Assembly (NCBI GenBank): GCA_021234155.1
Contig: JAJEKV010000796.1
Span: 25,688-89,687, forward strand
DNA: 64,000 bases
Direction of reading: 5' to 3'
Source: Isoetes taiwanensis
Lineage: Eukaryota > Streptophyta > Lycopodiopsida > Isoetales > Isoetaceae
The position numbers were made by a program, and so were the translations under genes. The notes beneath the pieces were generated by a model. It was not told the DNA's origin, made no database searches, and saw only the letters and a program-made list of their open reading frames with translations. Positions 1 through 11,639 of this stretch are shown here, piece by piece; position 1 is the first letter of the stretch; each line of letters begins with the position of its first letter.

Positions 1-567
1 AACCCGCATCTGCAAAAGTACACTATATGGCCGCGGTTGACGTCCAACAGCCGCATGTTGCTTGCAGCCATGACATCTAGCATTCGTATGTTCTGGTCCC
101 ATAACCCATTGGGTTCTCGCGGACGTTAAAAGCCTTCTTATCTTATCTTATCTTTCAATATTGCCATTGTTTCCTGCAATATAATTTTGCAAGGACAACA
201 CATTTTGAAGATTTTGCTATGGTGCAACAAATGTTTACTTTCATTAATCATTAAATGCCATACATATGTTGGTGCAATTTTCGTACATTTGCAAGCAAAT
301 TACGGTGCTTCTTTGGGATGCAGAAACAATTTTCTAGAAAATAGTAAAATGCTAATGCTAATGGTAAAGCGGTAAAGCCTTGCCTAAACATGCACTTGCT
401 AGAACCATTCCTTAAACAAATATCTACTTGCTGACAATCTCACCTGAATACTGGGAATAAACTCTATGTTACTTTTAAATCCAATTTTAACATCCACTTG
501 CTCAATATGGAATATTGGCTATAAATATACACACTTGCCAATAGACACAGACATAACAAGTAATGCT
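1..567. other. Left flank, no gene; possible LINE tail
   Basis: No coding sequence is recognised. Near 112-153 the sequence TCTCGCGGACGTTAAAAG runs into a short (TTATC)n array at about 137-153. The LINE further right has TCTCCGTGGACGATAAAATC running into (ATTCT)n at the same relative place, so this may be the 3' end of a related LINE whose body lies left of the window. The remainder to 567 is AT-rich and featureless to me. Confidence 0.3.
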
Positions 568-660
568 TTGCCAGCCATCCCTTTATGTAACCGATGGAAT
601 ATATGTGTTTTGTCTATCTTTGCCAGCCATCCCAATGGAATATATGTGTTTTGTCTATCT
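568..660. repeat. Imperfect tandem duplication, 52 and 41 bp
   Basis: Two adjacent units both begin TTGCCAGCCATCCC and end ATATATGTGTTTTGTCTATCT. The first (568-619) has an extra 11 bases in the middle compared with the second (620-660). There is no coding or regulatory meaning that I can see. Confidence 0.85.
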
Positions 661-1029
661 ATCTAATAATGCTCCAGTAAGCACATCATGGTGGCTTAGG
701 GGGTTTTGGGTGACTAAGGGGGGTCTCAAAAGGAATTTGTGCTTCCCTTTGCAACTAGAGGTTTACCTTTTCCATTGGTTTACTATTTGGAATATTAAGA
801 TATATCATAAACTTGGCTCACTCTAGTGGTCTTTATCCTTTGGAGGGGGGTCCTCCCTTGTCATACTCTCCTAATAGATTTGGAAAGAGATGGGGGCCAG
901 GGGGTAGCAGCACGATAAAATTATATCTATCTTGGAACTTGTGGCCCAGGTTGGCTTCTATTGATAAAGGTCCTTTATCTGGATCCTGTAAATGGAGCAC
1001 CATACTGACAGATTACCATTTTAAACAAA

Positions 1030-4000
1030 ATGAAGATTGTTTCTTGGAGCCTTAGGGGTATAAAAGGTGTTCTCAAACGAGGCAGAGTTCTTGCCGCAAT
1101 TCGTTCCATGAAGGCAGACGTTATTATTATGCAGGAACACAGGCTCCCTGACCTCCAGGCTAGCTCTCTAGGCAAATGGGTTGGCAATAACTATTCCTCC
1201 CTTAGTTGTGCAGCCAGTGGAACTAAGGGGGGTACATGTATACTCTGGAAAGGTCTAGTGCAAAAAACTTATTACACTGCAGGAGATGGGCGTTGGCAGG
1301 TGGTTACCTTTGAAACTAATAATTGTTATTAGGGTATCATCAATGTGTATGCATCTAACAAGCCAGCAGAAAGGGTAACTATGTGGAAGGAGATTGAGTC
1401 TTGGATTACCCTCCAGGCCAACATAATAGAAAATTGGATCTTAGGAGGAGATTTCAATATGACTGACACATGGGACCAGAAAATAGGTCTACACAGAAAC
1501 CTATCAACGGAGGAAGACTCCACCTGGAATTCATTACTTGATAATATTGGATTTGCCTTGATCCCGCCTTCCAATGCTACCTTTTCCTGGTCAAATAAGC
1601 AAAAGGGCCGGGACAGAGTTTATTGCCTGTTGGATAGGTTCTATATGGCCAACAAGTCGGCTGCTTTTATGGACATGTGCTATGTTGAGGGTGAGTTAGC
1701 GTTCTTTCACTCTAATCATGTCCTCCAAAGCTTAACCCTGGAAAATATTCCTGCTATTAGGATGAATGGAAACATTCCCTTCAAGTTTAATACATCTTGG
1801 CTGGGGAAGGAGGCCTTCTGCAAGCCCTTTAGGAACTTTGTTTCCTCACTAGCTGGTGTTGATAACCCATATAGTATGAAGGGATGGGTTAAGAAGATAG
1901 GTCTTATAAAGTGGTGGGTAAAAGGGTGGGGCAGGAACAGAGCTATGGAGTTTAAAAAGGAAAAGGAAGAAGTCTATAACCTTCTGAGAGAGGTCAAACA
2001 GGAGCTGCTATTGGATCCACATAACATGGTAAAACAAAATACAGAGGAGATGCTAGAAGTAAAAGCCAAGGCAATAGAGGAGAAGGAGGCCAGAGGGGCG
2101 GCAGTTCGTTCCAAAACCAAATGGTATGCTGAACTAGACCATGAAAATTCTAAATGCTTCTTTAGGGTGGCTGGGGCTAGATTAGCGGAAAATAGTATTC
2201 TAATGGTGAAAGATGATAACCTCAATACACTTGAAGATCCACAGGAAATCAGGTCTTTTATACGAGGAAGTTTTGAAAAGCAATTTGAGGAAGATCCCTT
2301 ACCCCCCTCGTTCCATCTTCGACTAAACTCCTGGTTGACCAGTGTACACTGGGGGGAGAAGGTTAATGCTGCTAAAAATAGACTTCTACTCCATAATTTA
2401 GAGAAGGATGAGATCTATAAGACCCTCTCTCTTGCCGCTGGAAAATCTCCTGGTCCAGATGGTTTCCCCCTGGAATTCTTTGTTGAATTTTGGGATGTTC
2501 TTGGGGATGATTTTACTAAGGCTATCTGTGGTGCTTGGGCCTCATGCTCTCTACACCCTACTCTTGCAGCAGGTTTTATCACGCTCGTCCCCAAGGTTCC
2601 CAGGCCTTTAACCTTAAATGAATGGAGACCTATTGCTCTTACCAATGCCATCTACAAAGTGATTATGAAGATTATTGCCAATCGCTTGAAACCCATACTC
2701 AATAGGGTCATCAGGATGGAGCAATCAGCCTTCTTGCCTGGCAGATATATCCTGGACAACTATCTTGCAGCCAGGAAAGGGTTGCATTGGTGTCAGGCCT
2801 CAAAACAAAAGTGCGTGTTGATTAAGATGGATTTAGAAAGGCGTATGATTCCCTTAGATGGGCAGGATTACGTGCAGTTATGTGTCACATGGGATTTGAT
2901 GCTCAATTCATCTGCCTAGCTCTAGGGATGAACAACCTAGCCTCAGCCTCGGTGCTGGTTAATGGGCAACCCTCTGGTCAATTTAATCTCAAAAACGGTA
3001 TAAGGCAAGGTTGCCCCCTTGCTCCCTACTTGTTTCTCATTATGGCAAACCTTTTAACAAGAATGGTCCACCTCAAAGTGTCAGAGGGGAACTTAGAAGG
3101 TTTAACCTTCCCAGGAGGTGTGGATAAGCTTACAATCATGCAGTATGCTGACGACACTTTTATGTTTCTCAGATATGATGACAATAGCTTTCTCTCATTC
3201 CGAGAGATCTTGCTGTCCTTTGAGGTTATTTCCGGTATTGGTCTCAATGCCAACAAATGCTCTGTTCTATGGCCTACAGATAGCGACATTGATCCTCGAG
3301 CCAGGAGTTTGGGTTTCCCAGTAGTCACTGCCAGGGAATCAGTTAAACTTCTTGGACTTCCCTTGGTGCTGGCAGATAGCCTCAAAGGAATCTGGGCCCC
3401 TATACTCGATAAACTAAGAAAGAAGGTTGGTCTTTGGTCTACAAAGTCCCTTTCTACAGCCGGACGAGTGACAGTTGCCAATGATGTTCTTGCTGCCTCT
3501 CATATTTACTACTCATCAGTCTTGGTTGCGCAGAAAGGGGTGTATAACCAAATACAAGTCATCATACAGAAATTTATCTGGGGGGGAATGGCGAAGGTGG
3601 CCTGGGGTGAACTCTGTCGTGACAAAAAAGATGGTGGCTTGGGCTGTAAAGATCCCTTCTTACAAGCTCAGGCTCTGGCAGCCAAATTTGTTTGGCGTGC
3701 TCTACAAGGTGAGTCATCCCCTGCTTTGAGATTTGTCTCTTATTGGTTGAAGCAAGGTAAGCTCCTTGGTAAGCCATCTCTCCCTAGAGATGAGCTGGGT
3801 GCTCTGTTCTACAACTTCAAGGTGGCCCCTGGAACATCTCCTGTTATGCGGAAAATTCTTCATGCTTGGTCACAGGTGATGCATCTCTTCTCTCCTATGG
3901 ATCCCCCTAAGGATGCTGGGGGATTTAGTTTATTCTGGAACGCCGGGATCTGGGAGAGGGACGGGCTTCCCTTGGCCCTCTCACACCCTCATATCTTTGT

Positions 4001-4763
4001 CAAGTGGAAGGGACGTGGAATAACTCGATTGCAACACCTCTGGGTTAATGGCAGATGGGTTAACTGGACTGCATTGAAGGGGGCAATCGCGAACCCAGGG
4101 GAAGGAGACCGTAAAGTACTAAAGGAAATCTTATGGAATGCCACTAATCTGATAGGTATCATGGGGTCATGGGAGAATTGGCTATATGAGGGGCAAAATC
4201 AGTATAGTGTGAAGAGGATATATAGGGATCTGTGCCAAGAGACCCCCTTGATAGCTGCGATAAAGCTTGGGGTTAGTATGGCAGATACTAAAACCTTACT
4301 GTCAAACTCCTGGAAGTCTATCTGTTCTAGGAAGATTCAGTTTTTCAGATGGTTAGCTCTTCAAGGGGGATTAAGTACTAAGGAAAGGCTATTTAATAAA
4401 GGTATTACGGGTGACGACAGCTGTCCATTGGGCTGTCAGGTTACTGAATCCATAGCACACCTCTTCTTCTGTCCCCGGATTGCCGAATTTTGGCAATGGG
4501 TCTGTCCTATTATTGGTATCATGTTAAGCCAACTGGTCTGGCCAGATTTGCTCCTCACCATGGATCACAGCTGCATTGATGCCTCCCTGGTGAATCTGAC
4601 ACTTTGGGTTATCTGGAAGCATCGTTGTGATGTGGCTTTAGGTGGTCAGGGGATCTCCATGGAGAAGCTAAAAAATTTCTTCAACATGGAGGTTGCTGTA
4701 ATGGTCTCCGTGGACGATAAAATCATATTCTATTCTATTCTATTCTATTCTATTCTATTCTAA
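1030..4763 (+). pseudogene. LINE ORF2 (endonuclease/reverse transcriptase), broken
   Basis: The start codon at 1030 opens an APE-type endonuclease (begins MKIVSWSLRGI, then QEHRL with the conserved Glu). Position 7 is Ser where the family normally has the catalytic-site Asn of SWN. An in-frame TAG at 1330-1332 interrupts the endonuclease, and the same frame resumes with INVYASNKPAERV. The RT domain follows: SPGPDGFPLEFF near 2450, ALTNAIYKVIMKIIANRLK near 2640, and QSAFLPGR near 2730. A one-base loss around 2836-2841 shifts the frame in the stretch that should read KAYDSLRW; the second frame then carries GIRQGCPLAPYLF and the catalytic YADD at 3144-3155. The C-terminus has a CxxxC...H...C zinc knuckle (CPLGCQ...HLFFC) near 4420-4475. 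In plant L1 elements this protein nicks the target and primes reverse transcription. This copy cannot make an intact one. Confidence 0.92.
4727..4761 (+). repeat. (ATTCT)7 microsatellite at the LINE ORF2 end
   Basis: Seven perfect ATTCT units lie at the very end of ORF2 and are read as part of the last codons (FYSILFYSILF). They precede, and do not replace, a 3' UTR and poly(A) tail. Slippage in the element or a fossil internal tail would both explain this position. Confidence 0.95.
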
Positions 4764-5115
4764 TGGCTTTGTCTCATCATAAGAAGAAAGGCTCGAAATA
4801 CAACAAAGGACTGGATAAAGTAGGGACCTTGGTAGGGTTCTATTCATACTTCAGGTGCCATTGGGTTGATAACGAGTAAGTAAGAACTACTGGTAATGAA
4901 GTGGATCCTGTACTGGTAATGAGCTGGCTCTCTCTATAGTACCCACTCTTAGGTGAAGAAAGTTGATTTTCCTTATAGTACCCTTTAAGTGGGGAAGACG
5001 AGTAGATGCCCTCTGTAGTGCTTGTACTAGGACTTCCACATCATCTGTATCTCCCTTGTAGGGGGGCTCTATTGTACATACTTTCTAAATTTTAATATAC
5101 GCATATATCTTATCC

Positions 5116-5143
<28 letters not shown>
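4764..5143 (+). other. LINE 3' UTR and poly(A) tail
   Basis: Non-coding sequence with a degenerate internal direct repeat (ACTGGTAATGA around 4889 and 4914; TATAGTACCC around 4938 and 4975), ending in an AT-rich stretch and 27 uninterrupted A residues at 5117-5143. It is read as the retroposition tail of the upstream LINE. Confidence 0.7.
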
Positions 5144-5146
<3 letters not shown>

Positions 5147-5593
5147 TTCAGTTATGATATTGCATGGGTATTTTGTTTTCAAAATGCAAAGGGTGAGCAT
5201 GAATTTGAAAGTGTTTTCGTAGCAAATACATTGCAGGATGCATGTGCAATCTAGCTAAAAGTACATGCGATGTCATCAGTGTGGAAGACGAAGCTTAGCA
5301 AATAATTTGTGCATCTGAATGTGTTGCAGATAGTCCACAGATGTGAAATTTGAATTGTTGTATGAGAACTAGGAGCCATAAATTTTGAATTGTTGTCTTG
5401 ATGTTGATGATTCTAGCGCCTTTCTTGACAATGTTTTGATATTTCGTGCAGGTTGAGAACATTACCTGACTGCCAAGCACAAGCAAGAGATAATTTATCC
5501 CTCCGGCTTCAATCTCTAAGATAAGCAAACCGAAGCAAACATGTTGGTTCCAAAATTCCATTATGCCTATCTAACTTGCATGCGTGAATGTTA

Positions 5594-5711
5594 TGTATAG
5601 GGGAACTGCAGTTGGGATACCATTCCAAAGACATAGGAGGGGCCCCATGGCAAGTGCCCTGGAGTGGGTCTCCGTAGCGGGAATGGGCAATCAACCGCAG
5701 TTCCCTACAAT
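5594..5711 (+). other. Long imperfect hairpin, miRNA-precursor-like
   Basis: The left arm (5594-5624) contains GGGAACTGCAGTTG and CATTCC; the right arm (5679-5711) contains GGAATGGGCAATCAACCGCA and GTTCCCTA. The arms pair as GGGAACTGC, one mismatch, GTTG, a mismatched internal loop of about six bases, then CATTCC. The terminal loop is about 55 bases. The size and pairing fit a plant miRNA precursor or a small palindromic transposon relic; the sequence alone cannot decide. Confidence 0.4.
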
Positions 5712-5747
5712 ATAGAGGTTGGGGATTGATTTTGCTACAAGAACTCT

Positions 5748-6033
5748 GCTACAAGATCGATGACGGGAAAGATGGGGCAGACAGGTTCAGGATCAAATCT
5801 AGATAAAATATCTGAAGGGGGAGCGGCACTACTGGATATGGAGAGCAGGGACGGGCCCCTGCCTGCAAAGCTTCCATTTGTTCAGTCTGTATCAAAGGAT
5901 ATTCTGTGTATTGTCCGGGCATAGATTCATGGTGAGAAGGCTGAGCTCGATTTGAAGCTTGGGGTAGACAGGTTCAGGATCTGTGAATTCCAACAACCGA
6001 ACTTTGCTACAAGATCGATGACGGGAAAGATGG
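5748..6033. repeat. Two direct-repeat pairs in swapped order
   Basis: A 28-bp sequence (starting GCTACAAGATCGATGACGGG) occurs at 5748-5775 and again, identical, at 6006-6033. A second element, AGACAGGTTCAGGATC, follows the first copy at 5779-5794 but precedes the second copy at about 5967-5982. A past duplication with rearrangement would explain this. Confidence 0.85.
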
Positions 6034-6307
6034 AGCATTTCCTCCTGTGGCAGTCGAAACCCTAAAACAAGCCGGTCAGAACCCTAAAAGAAAACACTAA
6101 AGAAAACTGGAAGAGCAGGTAAAGCGGAATCAGGGGACCCGAATTCTATTCTGCGATATTGGCATCGCCACGTGTCGTCGCCAGAATGCACCATGGACAA
6201 AAATCAAGACCCAACTTCTATATTGTAAGCCTGAGGTTGAATACCATAGCCATTAAAAAAAATCTCTATCTTCTTTATTAAAATGAGATGGTGTTGGGTT
6301 GTTGCCC

Positions 6308-6341
6308 GGAACGCCGCATGTGCAGACGCATGCGGCGTTCC
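6308..6341. repeat. Perfect 13-bp stem hairpin
   Basis: GGAACGCCGCATG (6308-6320) and its exact reverse complement CATGCGGCGTTCC (6329-6341) are separated by an 8-base loop. It is GC-rich in AT-rich surroundings. It could be the end of a DNA transposon or Helitron-like element, but no CTAG lies just downstream. Confidence 0.9.
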
Positions 6342-6527
6342 CTTTCCCCCTTGCGGGAGAATTTTCCTGATACTGGACGGGAGCGTTTTTGAGCTACAGT
6401 AGTTTACATTTTCTTTTCTGGTAATGAGCTCCGACATAGCCAGGTCCAACAAATTTTCGAGCTTTCTAAGCTTCTGTAGCGCAAGAGGGAAGTCGATTAT
6501 ATTCTGGAGATATATTTGCTGCAGGAT

Positions 6528-6609
6528 AATCCCGCTTTTGTGACATATGATGACGAGGAGCTGAGGGGAATCCCGCTTTTGCGAGATATGGTGACGAGGA
6601 GCTGAGGGG
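6528..6609. repeat. 41-bp tandem duplication
   Basis: Two consecutive 41-bp units (6528-6568 and 6569-6609) both start AATCCCGCTTTTG and end GACGAGGAGCTGAGGGG; they differ at only a few positions. No function is apparent. Confidence 0.9.
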
Positions 6610-7984
6610 AATGGAAAAATTGCACGAATAATGGGCTTTAGGAAGGTAAGCCTTTATTTTCATTTCGTTCTCAAATTTGGTTGTTGACGCATCTTCTATT
6701 GCAGCTGAAGCTCTCTTTGCCATGCAAAGTAAGACTGGATCAAATAGTTATGTCATTCAAAACTGGACATTGGGATCTGATTCCCATAACGATTCGTGGG
6801 CTTGGGATCCATGGGCTCAGTTACATGTAAAGAAAACAATGTCGTCATTCTGTGAGTTATCTTTACATAGCCATTTTATTAGATAGATAAATGCTGATTA
6901 TATCTTGGAAATACAGGATTTGAGGGCAGATCTGTAGGTACAAACATTTCTATGCGACTCAAAAAGGTCCAAATCCACCGCAGCCATAGCTTCATAAGGC
7001 CTACCCGTGAATCCTATGCCATTTCAGGAAAACCCCATAGTAAACAAGTTTAGCCAAGTTATTCTCATTTCTTCTTCCATTTATCAACAACCAAAACTAT
7101 ATTTTTTTTTAACAGATCTTTTTCCTCTTGCTATTTTCCAGGTAAAAGTTGTTTTCTGTTGCTATTTTCCAAATGATCCCTTCTTATTATGTTTTTCAAA
7201 CATTTTTCCAGGGACATGACAGTATTAAAAACTTGAAGGAAAGTGTGTTTCCATGGAGCAAGAGGACTGGGAAGGGTTTCTTAATACACATATTTCATAT
7301 CAAAATATAGTGAGTTTTTTGTGCTTCTGGGCTCTTGCATTTGCAGAAAGGTCTATCATGCTTACTCGGTGGCTATGGTTGGTAGTTCCGACTTCTTTGT
7401 CTAATCTACTCTTGGTTGAAGTTGTTGGGTCTAGGATTAGCTTGCATTCTAGACCAAAGTTTTTTTCCAAAGCTCTAGATGATGAATGTGATGATACAGA
7501 TTTGATCCTCTTAGTTTTGATATTGATATCAAAGTTCTTGAGATGCGCATTTCTGTAACCAGCAGTCTGCAAGTAGCAGCATCACTGATTTCACATTTAA
7601 GTGGCAAGCATGCCCTTTGCCATCTAAAAGCTTGTTCCAGCTCTTGAGAAAGAGGAGTTTAGATATAAGATTAGAGTATTGATGCCCCATGAGTCATGGG
7701 TGCTTGCAGAATGCCATTAATGCGATTCCAAATTGCATGCATCTAATTCCACTTATGTTTGAGACTCTACATTTCCAAGCTTTTGTGTTGAACATTTAAA
7801 ATCTGAATTTGTGTAATCATGCATCTGATTGCAAACCAGCTGCCATTCCTTTTTAAAAGAGGATTGTGATGGAAAAGAATGTGATGCATCCTTCTCGCAT
7901 ATGGCTATAAGATTTCTTGCTATACCTTACTATGAAGGATAGAGAAGGCTAGAGAAGCTTGAGGGCATTTTCCATGGCTGCATT

Positions 7985-8254
7985 TTGGTAGCCCTGTTTT
8001 ACTTCAGTGGTATGTGTATTAGAAGGCCCGACAAGCATGGATCTAAAGAGTTTATTGATGCCACTTCCATACCAGTAAGTGGCTTTTGCATAAATGTTTT
8101 TGAAGCTGCTATTTCAGATCTCTCTTACAGTGTGCAGTATGAGTTTGCATCTTACAGAAATGGAAAAGCAACACCAAGTTATGATGAGTTAGTGAGAAAA
8201 CTTGCCAACAAGGTTAAACATAGAAGCCCTACGTTGCTCTTCATTTATGGCTAA
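7985..8254 (+). pseudogene. Glutamate-receptor-like (GLR) exon fragment
   Basis: The reading frame contains KHGSKEFIDATS, then VSGFCINVFEAAISDLSYSV, then YEFASYRNG, then PSYDELVRKLANKV. This matches the start of the ligand-binding region of plant GLR channels, where the family reads (VP)xKxGFxEFV...VTGFCIDVFEAA...LPYxVxYEFxPF...GSYDDLV. A TTTTACTTCAG just upstream (about 8007) could be a splice acceptor. After LANK the similarity stops and the frame ends at a TAA at 8252; in the family the next residues would be the YDAVVGDITI segment. No transmembrane part was found nearby, so this is a stranded exon or a decayed copy. GLRs are plasma-membrane ion channels gated by amino acids. Confidence 0.65.
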
Positions 8255-11200
8255 GGAATAGCACCTTTGTTTCTGAGAATGTGAAGAAGTAGAAGTTGAC
8301 GGATGTTATGTCCAGACTCTAGACTCTGATTCTTTGGAAACAATCCACTTTCTTTGGAAACAATCATGGTCACAATATGGAGGTTTAAATCTGAGAATCT
8401 GTTGTAACAAATTTGTCATCCATCCCTTTCCTGTTAATAGAGAACCCAGTTAGCACCCATCCAATGTGCTTTCTTAGGAGAAGACTAAAACATGCTCAAC
8501 ATCCCAATAGAATTCTCTGTTTGGTGACATTCAAATTTGACACTACAGCAGAACATATGAGATCTTGTGGATGTTGTTTGGAATTACGCCACTGGTGAGG
8601 TCCTTTATCCGGGGGATTCATCTTTGATCAGCGTATAACCCATGAGATTTCAATGAAGGGGTGTTTTTGGGACCATTTGCGTACGTATACTTAGGGGTTA
8701 GGGGTGTTTTTAGGCACCAATTTGGAGCAATATCTATACACAGAGGGGTCAAATTGCCTTTTAAAATTGTGTATACAAGGGGGGTTTTTTGCTACCCTCC
8801 GAACGCAGATGCCATACCCCCCTTATGTATAAGTGCACGCTGGGGGTCCTTTACTGTGTTGCAAGGTATGAAGTTGTTATGTAAATATGTATTCTTTAGT
8901 ATATTTGAAGTATGTAATGCTTATAAATGCTTCATTGTGTCGGAGCCATTGTTGTCATATGATAAACATTTGAGAGCTTTTATTTACTTCAGAAATTGCA
9001 ACGTACAACATGGGTTTGAACAACAGGCATCTTCAGTCTCCAAAATCGGTATTTAATTTTGTAGATAGGTTTTTGCATTACAAAGCTTTGATTTTGAAGC
9101 TGACTATCTCCGTTGTTTCATCTATAAATGTTATTTATGAAATTCTTCACCCTTGCCAGATTGAAATGCAGATTCAGAGCCACCCTGACTTGGAAACCAT
9201 AAGCAGTTCAAAAGTATTATATATCTTAAAACTCATGTCTTCAGTTCTATCCATATAATCACCCTGACTTGGAAATCATAAGCAGTTCAAAAGTATTATA
9301 CATCTTAAAACTCCTGTCTTGCACAACTTTACAGATGTGTAGTTGGACAAGCTCTTATGATAGAATGCACATAACATCTTATGATGTCAATATTATCATA
9401 GTTCTCAATCTCCTGCAACTACCTTTAAACTGCAGTTGAATGTAGATGACTGTTGAGAGGTCGATGATGGAGGTAAATGCATTTTGAAAGTAAGTTGACA
9501 AGAAACCTGCCCTAGGTGTGCAGGCAGCAATTTTCACATCTCATATGGATTGCAAGTTGTCCTAGGTAGCTATTAGCATCTTAGATTGTTAAATTTGATG
9601 TATATTAATTTTGATATTTAATATAATGTACTATCTTCAATTCAATTCTTTTGCAGATTAGTTGTTTTTTGGGAATAATAAGGATTCTTTTAGTTTCCTT
9701 CGTTTCCATTTGGTTTTATCTCTGAAGTCCTATAACACCATATAGCCAGCATAATATGTACATGGTACGCAGTTTGGTGGTATCTATGGAGAAAAATTGG
9801 GATCCTCGATTTAACTAATTATTACACAGGCATTTCCAGCCTATTACACATTAATCAATCCTACGAAAAAATAGCAAATCATCTTAATAGGTGATGCGGT
9901 ACATTTGACCTCTAGCCCCACCCTAAACAAGTAATAAAGCTGTAGAAAATCCCTCATTAGTATTCCTGACTCAAACACAGTTCAATTTTTGCATGTTCAG
10001 AACTTAGATTCTTTTGATTTAATACAAAAGACCTTTGGTAACGAGTCGTTATGGTCAATATCCTTCTATCATGCGGGCACCGAACACAAGGCAAAAAAAT
10101 GCAGGTTCAAATTCTGCATATTCTAGCATGTATAGACGAGTTGGGTTGTCAGTTCCCTTGATTGATATTATTAAAGTAAATTCCATGTAACATTTAGTTG
10201 ATTAGCTTTGTTTGAACCAAGTTCATTGTTTTTGCAGGTCATTTATTTTTCTTCCGAAGCACATTTTTCTTCAGAAACATTCAGGCAATTACTCAGAGGT
10301 ACTTCTGCATAAAGTTCCCTGTTAGTGTAAGTTTAAACCTCTTCACAGGTGATGTCAGACATGATGATGCCAACAAACTAAAGGTTCGCTATTAGGTTTG
10401 TTAGTCTTAGGCAATATATTTGTTGCAGCTTGAGATGGCTAAGCCAAGGTTTATGTTAATTGGAAATTTCTAGAGATCATGCCATGCCATCACGCAGGAA
10501 AGAGTTGAAGCTCATAACAAAAATCGTTTAGCCTTGACAGAGGCATTCATGGACCTATTATAACTTTGCAATGGAGATTTGCAACAATATAAGCAAGCAA
10601 CACCTGAACTAACCCTAAATAACTTGGATTCAAAAGATCAAGAAAACATAATCTCTTGATTAAAACAGATTTGCTGATGCATTCATGTCATTATGTGCCA
10701 ACAACATAGAACTGCATTTATAGACCTTAAAATCCCTGTTAGTGATTTAATGTGTTTGCAAATTAAAAGCATTGGTTGCATCTTCATTGGCCCCTCCCAC
10801 CGTCATATCTTTGAACAAACTATAAGAATCCTCCTTACAACTAAAACGAAGCCATTGGCTTGATTGTACAAAAGGCCTCCCAAGATGTTGACTTAAATCA
10901 AAGATTTGCAAAAAATCAAGATCAATCTTTTTTTACATTTTTTAAGCATCATTATGTTGCACCTCATTTAATGTAAATAATGATTTGTAGTCAACGATTA
11001 AAACAAAAACTTGGCACAATTGTAACTGTTATCTAATAAATAGAAAGTGTAATTCTCGAAACCATTGCGAATAGTTAGTTAGGCTCACTTGGTAGTTACG
11101 ATGCCTCTCCTTCATATGCCCTTTCTTCCCTCTTCATCTTCATCAGCTCATCTGTGTTCTCCTCTTGCCAACTCTCCCTTTAGCCTACTTGCCCACCCAC

Positions 11201-11440
11201 CCACCCCACACCTTGCTCTTTTACTCGTCTTTTTAATATGTTCCTTACCTTGGTGGTTATGCGTTGTTGAAGGTATGGTCGTGGTAAGGCCCTCATGCTC
11301 GCTGATCTCTATCATTCTTTTGATCTTAGCTTTCATTCTCGCCTGCTCTTCCTCCAAACCTTCTCGACATTTGTTTTTCCATTAATCCTGTACTCTTGTT
11401 GGATTTCTCTGTTGTGCAGACTGTAGAGGAGCATTGTGGC
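8255..11440. other. Non-coding stretch
   Basis: No gene is recognised on either strand over about 3.2 kb. The only clear structure is a 61-bp direct duplication at 9181-9320. Between 11,100 and 11,390 the plus strand is C/T-rich; the open frames there are low-complexity and not convincing. Confidence 0.5.
9181..9320. repeat. 61-bp direct duplication
   Basis: Units at 9181-9241 and 9260-9320 both begin CACCCTGACTTGGAAA and end with a TGTCTT; they differ at about three positions and are separated by 18 bases. Confidence 0.9.
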
Positions 11441-11617
11441 TTGGGCAGCATTAGCATGATGGCTAATGTGTGGCTCTTTGTGGCATGGTGGCCTTGAGTT
11501 GGGCAGCATTAGCATGGTGGCTAATGTGTGGCCTTTTGTGGCATGGTGGCCTTGAGTTGAGCAGCATTAGCATGATGGCTAATGTGTGGCTATTATTGTG
11601 GCACTGTGGCTCTTGAG
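11441..11617. repeat. 58-bp minisatellite, three copies
   Basis: Units start at 11441, 11499 and 11557. Each contains GCAGCATTAGCATG(A/G)TGGCT, AATGTGTGGC and GTGGCATGGTGGCC in the same order; the third is the most diverged. The plus strand is rich in G and T. Confidence 0.9.
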
Positions 11618-11639
11618 CTTGAGCATTGTGACTTTTGTT

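Larger units (their letters stand above)
1030..5143 (+). mobile_element. L1-type LINE retrotransposon, inactive
   Basis: A single element contains endonuclease, reverse transcriptase and C-terminal zinc-knuckle regions in the order of plant L1 LINEs, then an (ATTCT)7 array, about 350 bases of 3' UTR and a 27-base poly(A) run at 5117-5143. The 5' boundary is not resolved. The bases from 661 to 1029 have no recognisable ORF1 (gag-like) gene, so the copy may be 5'-truncated or ORF1 may be lost. I searched by eye for a target-site duplication of the sequence following the poly(A) (GAATTCAGTTATG) upstream of 1030 and did not find one. Other L1-type pieces in the window (16.95-19.78, 46.7-46.9 and 54.6-55.2 kb) lie on the minus strand. 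Confidence 0.85.
5144..7984. other. Non-coding stretch with hairpins and short repeats
   Basis: No gene is recognised. Open frames here are short and lack family motifs. Notable are the hairpin at 5594-5711, a swapped pair of direct repeats at 5.75 and 6.0 kb, the hairpin at 6308-6341 and the tandem duplication at 6528-6609. A possible splice pair (GTAAGC near 6645 and TTGCAG near 6700) precedes an 80-codon open stretch that I cannot assign. Confidence 0.5.

Noticed and set aside
813-1055. 80-codon frame just before LINE ORF2 as ORF1
   Set aside because: No gag-like or RNA-binding zinc-finger motif; it overlaps the ORF2 start and is short.
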